A DNA stretch of 64,000 bases from an uncultured Acetatifactor sp. (GTDB lineage Bacteria > Bacillota > Clostridia > Lachnospirales > Lachnospiraceae): assembly GCA_910578185.1 (NCBI GenBank), contig CAJTPN010000011.1, forward strand, positions 62,001 to 126,000, in the 5' to 3' direction. The notes beneath the pieces were generated by a model. That model had not been told where the DNA came from. It ran no database searches and saw nothing but the letters and a program-made list of their open reading frames with translations. This document shows, in pieces, positions 52,184 through 61,349 of this stretch. Every line of letters starts with the position of its first letter. Position 1 is the first letter of the stretch. A program made the translations under genes and the position numbers.

Positions 52184-53512
52184 ATGAACCTAATTATATT
52201 AACGCAAAATTCGACTCCAATAATCGGACAGGTTGCCTGGCTGCTTGGCAAGATAATGAACGGAATCTTTTATGTCATAGATTGGATAGGGATTCCCAAT
52301 ATCGGTCTGGCAATTATTTTGTTTACGATTGTCGTAAATATTTTAATGCTGCCGTTAAATATCAAACAGCAGAAATTTTCCAAGCTTTCCGCCAAGATGA
52401 ATCCGGAGATTCAGGCGATTCAGGCAAAGTATAAGGGAAAAACCAATCAGGATCAGGAAGCCATGATGGCGCAGCAGCAGGAAATCAATGCGGTCTATGC
52501 AAAGTATGGCGTATCTCCAAGCGGAAGTTGTGTGCAGCTGTTGATTCAGATGCCCATTCTGTTTGCCTTGTACCGGGTTATCTATTCGATGCCGGCTTAT
52601 GTTACCAAGATAGGGAACACATTCAGAGTGTTGGCGGATAAGATCATTTCCGTGGATGAAGGTGCTTTCCTTAAAAATTCCGGCAGCGACAGTATTTCCA
52701 ACGTTGTGTCCATGTATGGACAATCCATGGAAAAAGGAAACCTGTCAAATGGTATTATTGATGTGCTTAACAAATTGTCTTCCGTGGATCTGTCTTCCGT
52801 AGCGGAACATTATGGTTTATCGGGGCTTACCTACCCTGAGGCAGGCGGGCAGCTGATTTTAAGCAATGAATCTACCCGCGGTTTGATTGATATTTATAAT
52901 AACTTTTTTGGGTTAAATATGGGTGACTCACCGTCTGTTTTGATCAAAAATGCGTGGCAGATAGGTGCCTGGGGAATTATTATCGGCGCAGTGATGATAC
53001 CTGTGCTTTCTGCTGTTACACAGTGGATTAATGTGAAGCTGATGCCTCAGCAGCCTACCAACAATAATGATCAGGCTTCCTCCATGCAGGCTTCCATGAA
53101 GACCATGAATATGATCATGCCTCTTTTTTCTGCCTGGCTGTGCTTTTCTCTGCCTTCCGGTATGGGATTATACTGGGTGGCAGGTAGCGTGGTGAGGAGC
53201 ATTCAGCAGATTGTGATCAACAAGCACATTGACAAAATGGACTTTGAGGAAATCATTAAGAAGAATTCCGTCAAGAGCGCCAAAAAGATTGAAAAAATGA
53301 AGGCAAATCAGGAAAGATTGAACGCCTATGCAAATATGAATACCAGAAGCATACAGAACAGAGCAAATGTCACTTCGGGAATGTCGGCCCAGGAAAAGGA
53401 AAAAAATAACAGGGTTGTGACGGAAAGCGACGGTACAAAGGCGAAACCCGGAAGTATGATGGCAAAGGCAAATATGGTGAAAGACTATAACGAGAGAAAC
53501 AATAAGGGTTAG
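52184..53512 (+). CDS. yidC: YidC/Oxa1-family membrane protein insertase
   Basis: A 442-residue membrane insertase. The first helix region (WLLGKIMNGIFYVIDWIG) is followed by IGLAIILFTIVVNILMLPLNIKQQ with the conserved positively charged loop. SPSGSCVQLLIQMPILFALYRVI matches the family core (P-x-x-GC-x-P-x-x-x-Q-x-P). Compared with the usual 250-290 residue Firmicute YidC, it has a larger extracellular loop (about 150-260) and a charged C-terminal tail. GATCAGGAGGGTAA precedes the ATG. The absence of a lipobox Cys fits the Clostridial form. Confidence 0.95.
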   Translation: MNLIILTQNSTPIIGQVAWLLGKIMNGIFYVIDWIGIPNIGLAIILFTIVVNILMLPLNIKQQKFSKLSAKMNPEIQAIQAKYKGKTNQDQEAMMAQQQEINAVYAKYGVSPSGSCVQLLIQMPILFALYRVIYSMPAYVTKIGNTFRVLADKIISVDEGAFLKNSGSDSISNVVSMYGQSMEKGNLSNGIIDVLNKLSSVDLSSVAEHYGLSGLTYPEAGGQLILSNESTRGLIDIYNNFFGLNMGDSPSVLIKNAWQIGAWGIIIGAVMIPVLSAVTQWINVKLMPQQPTNNNDQASSMQASMKTMNMIMPLFSAWLCFSLPSGMGLYWVAGSVVRSIQQIVINKHIDKMDFEEIIKKNSVKSAKKIEKMKANQERLNAYANMNTRSIQNRANVTSGMSAQEKEKNNRVVTESDGTKAKPGSMMAKANMVKDYNERNNKG

Positions 53513-53529
53513 TCAGGGAGGGTTAAACG

Positions 53530-54168
53530 ATGGAAAAGGAATATATCGAGGTATCTGCCAAGACGGTAAATGAAGCGATTACTGAAGCCTGTAGGCGTCT
53601 AAGCGTCACCAGCGATAAATTGGAATATGAAGTACTGGAAGAAGGTTCTGCCGGCTTTTTGGGGATTGGGTCAAAGTTGGCGGTCATTAAAGCTACGGCT
53701 AAGGTGGAAAAGACCATGGACAATGTGGCAAAGAGCTTTTTGGAAGATGTATTTTCTGCAATGGGATTAACGGTTTCTGTCAATGTGGATTATAACGAAG
53801 CAGAAAAGACAATGGATATTGATTTTTCCGGCGATGAAATGGGCGTTTTGATCGGAAAGAGAGGACAGACTCTGGATTCCCTGCAATATCTCGTATCACT
53901 GGTAGTAAACAAGGAGACGGAAGATTATATCAGAGTAAAAGTAGACACGGAAAACTATCGTCAGAGGCGTAAGGAAACTTTGGAAAATCTGGCAAAAAAC
54001 ATTGCCTATAAGGTAAAGAGAACAAAGAGGCCGGTTTCTTTGGAGCCCATGAATCCTTATGAAAGACGAATTATCCACTCTGCTTTACAGAATGATAAAT
54101 ATATTTCAACTCACTCTGAAGGAGATGAGCCTTTCAGAAGAGTGGTGGTAACTTTAAAAAGGCAATAA
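53530..54168 (+). CDS. jag: RNA-binding protein Jag/KhpB (Jag_N-KH-R3H)
   Basis: A 212-residue RNA-binding protein. An N-terminal Jag_N domain (EYIEVSAKTVNEAITEACRR) includes GSAGFLGIGSKLAVI. A KH domain (MGVLIGKRGQTLDSLQYLVSLVVN, near residues 100-123) and an R3H domain (ENLAKNIAYKVKRTKRPVSLEPMNPYERRIIHSALQ) follow. In other Firmicutes it acts with KhpA in control of cell elongation and septation. It lies 17 bases after yidC and is closed by a strong terminator, marking the operon end. Confidence 0.96.
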   Translation: MEKEYIEVSAKTVNEAITEACRRLSVTSDKLEYEVLEEGSAGFLGIGSKLAVIKATAKVEKTMDNVAKSFLEDVFSAMGLTVSVNVDYNEAEKTMDIDFSGDEMGVLIGKRGQTLDSLQYLVSLVVNKETEDYIRVKVDTENYRQRRKETLENLAKNIAYKVKRTKRPVSLEPMNPYERRIIHSALQNDKYISTHSEGDEPFRRVVVTLKRQ

Positions 54169-54177
54169 GCTAATAGT

Positions 54178-54211
54178 AAAAAACCGGATATATGATTATA
54201 TCCGGTTTTTG
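54178..54211 (+). terminator. Intrinsic terminator after jag
   Basis: AAAAACCGGATATA pairs with TATATCCGGTTTTT around a five-base loop, followed by T-rich sequence. It ends the rpmH-jag series. Confidence 0.92.
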
Positions 54212-54319
54212 TGGCTGTAGGGACATTACAGGTATCTGAAGACCCAAGTATTTATATGGGAAGGAACTTGCAGGTATTTGAAAATGTAAGCTGATATAAG
54301 GAATATTGCAGGGAGGAAT

Positions 54320-55729
54320 ATGGAAAGTAGGGATACGATTGCCGCGATTGCGACAGGTATGACGGATTCCGGTATTGGTGTTATAAGAATCAGTGGAACG
54401 GATGCGGTGGAAGTTGGAAACCGTTTGTTCAGATCACCGTCCGGAAAGGAAATCCTAAACCATGCCATGAGCCATATGATGTATTATGGTTATGCATTTG
54501 ATATGGAATGTCATGAGATGATAGATGAAGTGATGGCTGTGGTTATGAAGGCGCCGAGAAGTTTTACGGGAGAAGACACAGTGGAAATACAATGTCATGG
54601 CGGTATTCTTGTCATGGGAAAAATACTGGAGGCGGTTCTGATAAACGGAGCACGGCTGGCAGAACCGGGAGAATTTACAAAAAGAGCTTTTTTAAACGGA
54701 AGATTAGATTTATCAGAGGCGGAAGCCGTGATGGATGTGATATCTTCTCAAAGCGACGCCGCTCTTTCCATATCTTTAAAACAGCTCAAGGGAGAGCTAT
54801 CACGGAAGATAAGGGAGCTGAGAAAAAGTATTTTATATGAGATTGCGTTTATAGAATCTGCCTTGGATGATCCAGAGCATATCAGTCTGGAAGCATATCC
54901 TAACAAGTTGTTTGAAAAGATCAATACCTTGTCCAATGAGATAGAGAATTTAATCCGGACAGCCGATCAAGGAAGATTGATCAAGGAAGGCGTCAATACC
55001 GTGATTGTTGGGAAGCCTAATGCCGGCAAATCTTCTCTATTGAATGCACTTTTGGGAGAAGACAGGGCTATTGTAACAGATATTGCTGGGACTACAAGGG
55101 ATGTACTGCAGGAGACAATGCGGATTGGAAATGTCTGTCTGAATGTGGTGGATACGGCAGGAATCCGAAATACGGAAAATGCGGTGGAAAAAATAGGTGT
55201 GGAAAAAGCCAGACAATATGCCGTGGAAGCGGAGCTTTTAGTGCATGTGGTGGATGGAGCCAGGGAACTAGACGAGAGTGACAGAGATATCTTATCTTTG
55301 ATCAAAAATCAAAAAGTGATAGTTTTGTTAAATAAAAAAGATTTGGATCATGTCTTAGGAGAGGAAGATGTGATAAGATTTTATCAACAACTGCTGCCAG
55401 AGAGAGAAAAGCCGATGATTCTTAAAATTTCCGCCAAAGACGGCGCCGGGATAGAAGAGTTTAAGAAAGCGGTGGAGGAAATGTTTTATCAGGGAGCCAT
55501 TAGGAATAGTAACGAAATTATTATTACAAATATCAGGCATAAAAAGGCTTTGCAGGAGGCCTTTGAGTCTTTGAAGTTGGTGAAACAAAGTATTCAGAAT
55601 GGATTACCGGAAGATTTTTATTCCATTGATTTGATGAACGCTTATGGGGCTTTAGGCAGAATTATTGGAGAAGAAGTGGATGATGATCTGGTAGAAGAAA
55701 TTTTTTCAAGATTCTGTATGGGAAAATAA
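54320..55729 (+). CDS. mnmE: tRNA modification GTPase MnmE
   Basis: A 469-residue enzyme. With MnmG it forms the 5-carboxymethylaminomethyl group at wobble uridine 34 of several tRNAs. The N-terminal folate-binding domain starts DTIAAIATGMTDSGIGVIRISG. The G domain has VIVGKPNAGKSSLLNALLG (G1), DIAGTTRDVL (G2), VVDTAGIRNTE (G3) and LLNKKDL (G4). The C terminus ends EIFSRFCMGK, the required Cys motif. CAGGGAGGAAT precedes the ATG. mnmG follows after a 390-bp interval. Confidence 0.97.
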   Translation: MESRDTIAAIATGMTDSGIGVIRISGTDAVEVGNRLFRSPSGKEILNHAMSHMMYYGYAFDMECHEMIDEVMAVVMKAPRSFTGEDTVEIQCHGGILVMGKILEAVLINGARLAEPGEFTKRAFLNGRLDLSEAEAVMDVISSQSDAALSISLKQLKGELSRKIRELRKSILYEIAFIESALDDPEHISLEAYPNKLFEKINTLSNEIENLIRTADQGRLIKEGVNTVIVGKPNAGKSSLLNALLGEDRAIVTDIAGTTRDVLQETMRIGNVCLNVVDTAGIRNTENAVEKIGVEKARQYAVEAELLVHVVDGARELDESDRDILSLIKNQKVIVLLNKKDLDHVLGEEDVIRFYQQLLPEREKPMILKISAKDGAGIEEFKKAVEEMFYQGAIRNSNEIIITNIRHKKALQEAFESLKLVKQSIQNGLPEDFYSIDLMNAYGALGRIIGEEVDDDLVEEIFSRFCMGK

Positions 55730-55794
55730 AATAAAAAGTTTTTTGAAAATCCCAATTGGGCCTTGGGTTTGGAAAGTAAAGGGAGGTGGTTCCA

Positions 55795-55857
55795 ATGGTA
55801 CAATTTTATCAAGGGACGCCGGAATCTGTTATGGAACGGCTTTACAGAACAATCTAA
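55795..55857 (+). CDS. Short ORF (20 codons) with a strong ribosome binding site
   Basis: ATG 55795 to TAA 55857 encodes MVQFYQGTPESVMERLYRTI. AAAGGGAGGTGG lies seven bases upstream of the ATG. It is either a short leader peptide or the surviving start of a decayed gene whose remnant follows. The sequence does not resemble a known peptide family to me. Confidence 0.3.
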   Translation: MVQFYQGTPESVMERLYRTI

Positions 55858-55887
55858 AATTTTGACAGGTAATGGAGCAGTAGATGC

Positions 55888-56113
55888 GTGTCTGCGTCAG
55901 ACGAACAAATTCAACAATTAGAAAACATCTGTGCTGAGTACGGTTACCGTGTTCCAAAAGTATACCTTGACTACCTAAAGGCAATGGGAGAAAGTGATGG
56001 AGGTTTGCTTTTACTTCGCCGGGAGTTTTGAAAAATACTTATTTCAGAAAGCATTTAACATTTATCAAGAAAAATTTAAGCATAAATTGTCAGTTGTACA
56101 AATAAGGAAGTAG
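55888..56113 (+). pseudogene. Remnant of a SMI1/KNR4 (SUKH) family gene between mnmE and mnmG
   Basis: The first frame (55888-56031) reads SASDEQIQQLENICAEYG, then VPKVYLDYLKAMGESDGG, which matches the start of SUKH domains (E-E-I-x-x-L-E, L/V-P-x-x-Y-x-x-F/Y-L, then a G-G turn). It ends at TGA 56029-56031. A second frame, shifted by one base, continues as FYFAGSFEKYLFQKAFNIY to TAG 56111. A frameshift within one former coding region explains both. SUKH proteins are often immunity proteins for contact-dependent toxins. There is no start with a good binding site. Confidence 0.45.
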
Positions 56114-56119
56114 GAGATT

Positions 56120-58006
56120 ATGGAATTTGACAAAGTAGATGTTTGTGTGGTGGGCGCCGGGCATGCGGGGTGCGAGGCAGCTTTGGCTTGCGCCAGGCTG
56201 GGACTGGAAACGGTTATTTTTACCGTTAGTGTGGACAGCATTGCTCTGATGCCCTGTAATCCTAATATAGGAGGTTCTTCCAAGGGACATTTGGTGAGGG
56301 AATTGGATGCCCTTGGGGGAGAAATGGGAAAAAATATTGATAAAACCTTTATTCAGTCTAAGATGTTGAATGTGTCAAAAGGCCCTGCCGTTCACTCCCT
56401 TAGGGCCCAAGCGGATAAGGCGGAATATTCCAGGTCCATGAGAAAGATTTTGGAACAACAGGATCATTTAACGATCAAGCAGGCGGAAGTATGTGAAATT
56501 TTATGGGAAAAGGTGGAAACAGAGGACTTTTGCGGGAAAAAGATTACAGGGGTAAAGACTTTTACGGGAGCAATTTATGAGTGCCAGGCGGTTGTGTTGT
56601 GTACCGGTACTTACCTGGGAGCCAGGTGTCTGTGTGGTGAGGCAATTACATATACCGGTCCAAACGGTTTGCAGGCAGCGACACATTTGACTGGCTCTTT
56701 GCAGAATATGGGTGTCAGAGTTCGACGCTTTAAGACAGGAACTCCCGCCAGGATGGATGGACGCAGTATTGATTATTCTAAAATGGAAGAGCAATTTGGT
56801 GATCATCCTGTGGTGCCCTTTTCTTTTTCCACGGACCCGGAGTCCGTACAGAAAGAACAAGTTTCCTGTTGGCTTACCTATACTAATGAAAAAACCCATG
56901 AAATTATTCGTCAGAATTTGGACAGATCTCCCATCTATGCTGGAATAATCGAAGGAACCGGACCCAGATATTGTCCCTCCATAGAAGATAAAGTGGTTAA
57001 ATTTGCAGAAAAGGAACGTCATCAGGTATTTATAGAACCGGAGGGACTTCATACAGGAGAAATGTATGTGGGAGGAATGTCTTCATCACTTCCGGAAGAT
57101 GTGCAGCTTGCCATGTATCGAACAGTACCAGGATTGGAACATTGTAAGATTGTCAGAAATGCCTATGCCATAGAATATGACTGTGTGGACGCAGGGCAGC
57201 TTGGAGTCACGTTGGAATTCAAGGATATACATGGGCTGTTCAGCGCCGGTCAGTTTAACGGAAGCAGTGGTTATGAGGAGGCCGCCTGTCAGGGGCTGGT
57301 AGCGGGTGTCAACGCAGCCATGTCCATTTTGGGCAGGGAACCGTTGGTGATCGACAGATCAGAGGGATATATAGGTGTGTTGATAGACGATCTTGTCACA
57401 AAGGACAACACGGAACCTTATCGTATGATGACTTCACGGGCGGAATATAGATTGCTTTTACGACAGGATAACGCCGACTTAAGGCTCTGCAAAAAAGGAT
57501 ATGAAATTGGATTACTATCGGAGGAAGCATATCAGAAGGTATTATTAAAAGAAAAATCAATACAAGAGGAGATTACACGACTGAAGGAAACATCTGTGGG
57601 AGCAAGACAGGAAATACAAGACTTTTTATATGCACATGGGAGTGCGTCTTTGAAAACCGGCGTCAGTCTTGCTGAACTAATGTGCCGTCCGGAACTGTCT
57701 TATGGTATTCTGGAGGAGATTGATAATAACAGAAAACCTTTATCAAAAGAAGTGGTGGAGCAGGTTGAAATTGAAATTAAATATGAAGGATATATTGAAA
57801 GACAAAGACGTCAGGTAGAACAATATAAGAAGATGGAAAAGAAGCGGATACCGGAAGAAATTGATTACGATAAGATATCTTCTCTCAGATTGGAAGCCCG
57901 ACAGAAACTTAAATTCTTTCGACCTGTATCCATTGGACAGGCATCCCGGATTTCAGGCGTTTCACCTGCGGACATCTCTGTATTGCTTGTATATCTGGAA
58001 CATTAA
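56120..58006 (+). CDS. mnmG: tRNA uridine-34 carboxymethylaminomethyl enzyme MnmG (GidA)
   Basis: A 628-residue FAD-dependent partner of MnmE. The Rossmann FAD loop is VCVVGAGHAGCEAALACARLG near residues 8-28. PCNPNIGGSSKGHLVRELDALGG is the conserved substrate loop, and CTGTYLGARCLCGE and FKTGTPARMDGRSIDYS follow. The C-terminal domain ends near PADISVLLVYLEH. GTAGGAGATT precedes the ATG, immediately after the SUKH remnant. Length and order after mnmE are normal. Confidence 0.97.
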   Translation: MEFDKVDVCVVGAGHAGCEAALACARLGLETVIFTVSVDSIALMPCNPNIGGSSKGHLVRELDALGGEMGKNIDKTFIQSKMLNVSKGPAVHSLRAQADKAEYSRSMRKILEQQDHLTIKQAEVCEILWEKVETEDFCGKKITGVKTFTGAIYECQAVVLCTGTYLGARCLCGEAITYTGPNGLQAATHLTGSLQNMGVRVRRFKTGTPARMDGRSIDYSKMEEQFGDHPVVPFSFSTDPESVQKEQVSCWLTYTNEKTHEIIRQNLDRSPIYAGIIEGTGPRYCPSIEDKVVKFAEKERHQVFIEPEGLHTGEMYVGGMSSSLPEDVQLAMYRTVPGLEHCKIVRNAYAIEYDCVDAGQLGVTLEFKDIHGLFSAGQFNGSSGYEEAACQGLVAGVNAAMSILGREPLVIDRSEGYIGVLIDDLVTKDNTEPYRMMTSRAEYRLLLRQDNADLRLCKKGYEIGLLSEEAYQKVLLKEKSIQEEITRLKETSVGARQEIQDFLYAHGSASLKTGVSLAELMCRPELSYGILEEIDNNRKPLSKEVVEQVEIEIKYEGYIERQRRQVEQYKKMEKKRIPEEIDYDKISSLRLEARQKLKFFRPVSIGQASRISGVSPADISVLLVYLEH

Positions 58007-58038
58007 TTTATTCTGCACTTTACTTTAACAAAAGTCAA

Positions 58039-58096
58039 ATTTATTCCCGTGAGCATTTGGCGAATGCAGTCAGGGTCAAATACCCGACAGCTTGCT
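58039..58096 (-). repeat. Dispersed palindromic repeat, copy C (shorter)
   Basis: On the minus strand AGCAAGCTG, GGGTATTTGACCC and GCATTCGCCAAATGC occur in the same order and spacing as in copy B. This copy lacks the 27-base GCAAGCGC-to-TTGCCCGC segment and goes straight to CGGGAATAAAT. Confidence 0.75.
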
Positions 58097-58153
58097 GTGT
58101 GGTATTTGAATGTAAACAGGATACAGATTAGGAAGTTTAGTGGAGAGATAGAT

Positions 58154-58204
58154 AAATCAATACCATGGCATCAGTTTTGCAGATGTCATGGTATTGATTT
58201 TAAA
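58154..58204. terminator. Bidirectional terminator between mnmG and rsmG
   Basis: AAATCAATACCATGGCATC pairs with GATGTCATGGTATTGATTT (19 pairs, one G-T) around a nine-base loop. T-rich sequence follows on the plus strand and A-rich sequence precedes it, so it can serve both convergent genes. Confidence 0.85.
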
Positions 58205-58249
58205 TGCTAATAATTGGTTTTACAGTTGTTATGGCATTATTTCAAATTG

Positions 58250-58972
58250 TCAGAGCGGTTCCTTATTTGGCAGCCCAGCTTTTCTGGGATATTTGTTCGG
58301 TGTGTTTTGCTCTTTTTGAATTATAACCAAATTTCTGTAAATATCGGAATTTGGCAAGTTAAATTCGATTTGTCCTGTCAATCGGCCGCCCAGAACAGAA
58401 ATAGCCTTATTGGCATGTGCCAGTTCTTGAGATATTTTTTCCGATTTATAGGAAATAAATATTCCGTTCTTTTTTACAAAAGGCAGGCAGTATTCGGATA
58501 AAGTGGCTAGATTGGCAACAGCTCTTGACACGCAAAGGTCAAAGGATTCCCGCAATTTTCCTGGTTTCGCATATTCTTCAGCTCTTCCATGTATTGTCTG
58601 CACTTCTGTAATTCCGAGCTTTTCAATTACTGTGTCCAGAAAACAAATCCTTTTTTGCAGAGAATCCAGTAGTGTGATATTCAGATGCGGAAAAGCAATT
58701 TTCAGGACAAGCCCGGGAAATCCGGCGCCTGTTCCCACATCAATTACGGATACTGATTTCCTGATATCATATGCCCTTACCAGAGAAAGACTGTCTGTAA
58801 AATGTTTTTTCATTACATCATCATACTCTGTTATGGCAGTCAGATTCATTTTTTCATTCCACTCTACCAACAGTTCATAATACTGTATAAATTGTTTATA
58901 TTGTTGTTCTGTAAGAGATATATCAAGTTGATGTAAATCCTTGGAAAACTTATCTAAACTATATTGATTCAC
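58250..58972 (-). CDS. rsmG: 16S rRNA m7G527 methyltransferase RsmG (GidB)
   Basis: A 240-residue S-adenosylmethionine-dependent methyltransferase that modifies G527 of 16S rRNA. The start GTG 58972 has GAAAGG eight bases upstream and gives the standard length; ATG 59008 would overlap the upstream gene. LVEWNEKMNLTAI is the conserved N-terminal motif. VIDVGTGAGFPGLVLKIAFP is the cofactor loop, and VSRAVANLATLSEYCLPF follows. In most Firmicutes it is co-oriented with mnmG. Here it is inverted and follows a DHH gene. Confidence 0.93.
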   Translation of the reverse strand: MNQYSLDKFSKDLHQLDISLTEQQYKQFIQYYELLVEWNEKMNLTAITEYDDVMKKHFTDSLSLVRAYDIRKSVSVIDVGTGAGFPGLVLKIAFPHLNITLLDSLQKRICFLDTVIEKLGITEVQTIHGRAEEYAKPGKLRESFDLCVSRAVANLATLSEYCLPFVKKNGIFISYKSEKISQELAHANKAISVLGGRLTGQIEFNLPNSDIYRNLVIIQKEQNTPNKYPRKAGLPNKEPL

Positions 58973-58985
58973 TTGTGATGCCTTT

Positions 58986-59915
58986 CTATATTTGATTGGA
59001 CATTTCACAAAGCTCAGCCAGCATTTTGGGGAGATCCGTGTTCATGTTTTCGTCGGTAAACTGGCAGGTTCCCACTTTTTTATGACCGCCCCCGTTATAT
59101 TTCAACATAAGGCTTCCCACATTTACGTCAGACGTTTTGTTTAATATGCTATATCCCACTGCGGCAGAGCAGCCCTTCCCTCCGCGTCCGCTTACAATCC
59201 ATGCGGATATATTCTGTTCTGGATACATGCTGTAAATCATAAAGCGGTTTCCTGTGTAAATGGGATCAACGCCTCTTAAATCGGATATAATTACGTTACC
59301 GTCTACTTTGGTGTGTTCCGCAACCATTTTTTTGAATTTTTCCGTTTGTTCGTTATATACTTCAATTCTTTCCTGTACGTCGGATAATTCTAAGATTTCT
59401 TTGGTACTCATGGTACAACAGGCATGCATAAGTTTCTCCATCAACTGATAATTGGAGATGGTAAATTGTCTCCATCTTCCAAGGCCCGTCCTTGGATCCA
59501 TCAGAAATCCTACCAATATCCAACCTGTAGGATTCATGATCTCATCAATGGTCAGATTGCCTGAATCCACTTTGTCCACTGCTGCCATCATTTCATCAAA
59601 CTGAGGAAAGCGCTCTTTTCCGCCGTAATATTCATAGATGATTCTTGCACAGGAAGGAGTAATGCGGCTTTCTCCCTTATATTTGCCCTGGAGTTCCAAT
59701 CTTTCATGTTCACTGGAGTGATGATCAAACCAAAGTCCGCACCCTTCCACAAATGGCACATTGGCAAGACAGTCGTTTTCATTCACTTCTACAAGGCCAT
59801 CCTGCAGATCCTTGGGATGAGCAAACATCCAACTGTCAATAATTCCGGCTTCCAGGAGCAATGCTCCGCATGCCAAACCATCAAAATCCGAACGTGTGAC
59901 TAATCTCATAGCCAT
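58986..59915 (-). CDS. DHH/DHHA1 family phosphoesterase
   Basis: A 309-residue metal-dependent phosphoesterase. LVTRSDFDGLACGALL near residues 5-20 is the first metal motif, GLWFDHHSSEH the DHH motif near 61-71, and MMAAVDKVDSGNL the third Asp motif near 109-121. The C-terminal DHHA1 domain has GKGCSAAVGYSILN and MLKYNGGGHKKVGTCQF. It may act on oligoribonucleotides, cyclic dinucleotides or polyphosphate; this branch is not well characterised. ATAGGAGGATAAAAAT precedes the ATG. It is followed by rsmG with a 13-base gap, so they are probably one transcript. Confidence 0.9.
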   Translation of the reverse strand: MAMRLVTRSDFDGLACGALLLEAGIIDSWMFAHPKDLQDGLVEVNENDCLANVPFVEGCGLWFDHHSSEHERLELQGKYKGESRITPSCARIIYEYYGGKERFPQFDEMMAAVDKVDSGNLTIDEIMNPTGWILVGFLMDPRTGLGRWRQFTISNYQLMEKLMHACCTMSTKEILELSDVQERIEVYNEQTEKFKKMVAEHTKVDGNVIISDLRGVDPIYTGNRFMIYSMYPEQNISAWIVSGRGGKGCSAAVGYSILNKTSDVNVGSLMLKYNGGGHKKVGTCQFTDENMNTDLPKMLAELCEMSNQI

Positions 59916-60256
59916 ATTTTTATCCTCCTATTACAATGATTCCTTTTTCTGATTTAAGACTGTTTTATTTTTTAGTTCCGTATTTGCTTTTTTGTGTTAT
60001 TAGACCGAAACAATGTTGTGGCCTAAAATAGAGCCATTAACTTTGCTTTTTATATATTTTATATCTGTATGGGTCTATATGAGTTAAATTATGTAATTCT
60101 TTTGCATGTAGATATTTGAATTTTACTAAGGATACAGAGATAGTATAACATATTATCCGTATTTCTACAAATAAAAATCTTTTCTTATCCTCAATGTTGT
60201 AAATATGATTCCATATGGATTCCAACAGGATTTTTGATTTAAATATAAAAATTTCC
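59916..60256. other. AT-rich divergent intergenic region
   Basis: No gene or RNA element recognised. It separates the minus-strand DHH-rsmG unit from the plus-strand two-component operon. A minus-strand open frame at 60037-60225 has no ribosome binding site. Confidence 0.45.
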
Positions 60257-60306
60257 TTTTATAAAGGGGTTGATTTTGGTATAATAGAATTATTAGTCAT
60301 GACTAA
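60257..60306 (+). promoter_or_regulatory. Extended -10 promoter with a palindromic operator-like site for the two-component operon
   Basis: A consensus TATAAT at 60280-60285 is preceded by TGG (extended -10) and has no good -35. The perfect 14-base palindrome TTAGTCATGACTAA at 60293-60306 covers the expected transcription start and leader. This position suggests a repressor or autoregulator site. Confidence 0.55.
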
Positions 60307-60368
60307 ACTTAAATATTGATATGGCATTTTCAGTTTAATTTGCAGCTCCGCGCTTGAAAGGTGATAAT

Positions 60369-61337
60369 ATGATATTGGATGATTATAATTCTTTATACGA
60401 TATATGGAAGGAGCTCTGCCAGGAAGTAGAGGAGATAGAAGCCCAAATTCAATATAATCTTCAGTGTATCAAGGAAAAGGAGATTTATGTGGATGATTTT
60501 TTAAAGTACGAAACAGAAGATTTCAGGGTGTTTTCTCCCAGAAAAGCGGAAGTGATCCATAAAGAAGAAATTGAGGAAGCAAATATAAAAAAGATGTCTT
60601 ATCTGGAACAAAATGAAGAATTATATCTAAAGAAAGATTTACTGGATAACAGAATTAAAAAGTTGGAGGCTGTTTTGAACCGCCAGGATCGAAATTACAC
60701 CTTTTTAAATATTCAGGAGGAGGACAGGCAAAGAATTGCCAGGGAACTGCATGATACTTCTTTGCAGAATCTGGCCCATTTAATACATAAGATAGAATTG
60801 AGTACAATGTATATTGACAGAGATCCCATTCAGGCCAAACTTGAGCTTTCTGTGATCAGAAAACGATTGAAGGAAACAATAGACGAAATCAGAGGAACTA
60901 TTTTTGATTTACGTCCCATGACGTTTGATGATTTGGGCTTAAAGCCGGCTTTGGAAAGATTGTTGATTAATATAAACGGGGAAGGGAAATATGATATTAT
61001 TTCCGAAATCGAGGAAATAACCTGCGATAATAACTTAATATTGTTGTCCTTATATCGGGTTGTACAGGAATCTTTTTGTAATATTGAAAAGCATGCCCAT
61101 GCGGATAAAATTGTATTTCGTTGTATGGAGAGAGAAGGGAGATGCATTCTGTTCATTGAGGATAATGGTAAAGGTTTTTTGAAGGGATGTAATGATGGGG
61201 AAAGACATTTTGGAATATCGCTGATGAAGGAAAGAGTGGAGCTTCTAAATGGCAACATTGAAATCATTTCCGAATTGAATAAGGGTACACGAGTCTCTAT
61301 TGAGATTCCTTTGGATATGATTAACGTTAAGAGCTAG
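60369..61337 (+). CDS. Cytoplasmic NarL-type (HisKA_3) sensor histidine kinase, DegS-like
   Basis: A 322-residue kinase without transmembrane helices. The first 110 residues are helical, with coiled-coil character (IWKELCQEVEEIEAQIQ). The phosphoacceptor segment is RIARELHDTSLQNLAHLIHKIEL near residues 120-142, followed by GTIFDLRPMTFDDLGLKPAL, typical of HisKA_3 kinases. The ATPase domain has VVQESFCNIEKHAHADKI (N box) and FIEDNGKGF. ATG 60369 has GAAAGGTGATAAT before it. The cognate regulator begins 12 bases after the stop. The signal is unknown and presumably cytoplasmic. Confidence 0.92.
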   Translation: MILDDYNSLYDIWKELCQEVEEIEAQIQYNLQCIKEKEIYVDDFLKYETEDFRVFSPRKAEVIHKEEIEEANIKKMSYLEQNEELYLKKDLLDNRIKKLEAVLNRQDRNYTFLNIQEEDRQRIARELHDTSLQNLAHLIHKIELSTMYIDRDPIQAKLELSVIRKRLKETIDEIRGTIFDLRPMTFDDLGLKPALERLLININGEGKYDIISEIEEITCDNNLILLSLYRVVQESFCNIEKHAHADKIVFRCMEREGRCILFIEDNGKGFLKGCNDGERHFGISLMKERVELLNGNIEIISELNKGTRVSIEIPLDMINVKS

Positions 61338-61349
61338 AGGAGTGGTGGT

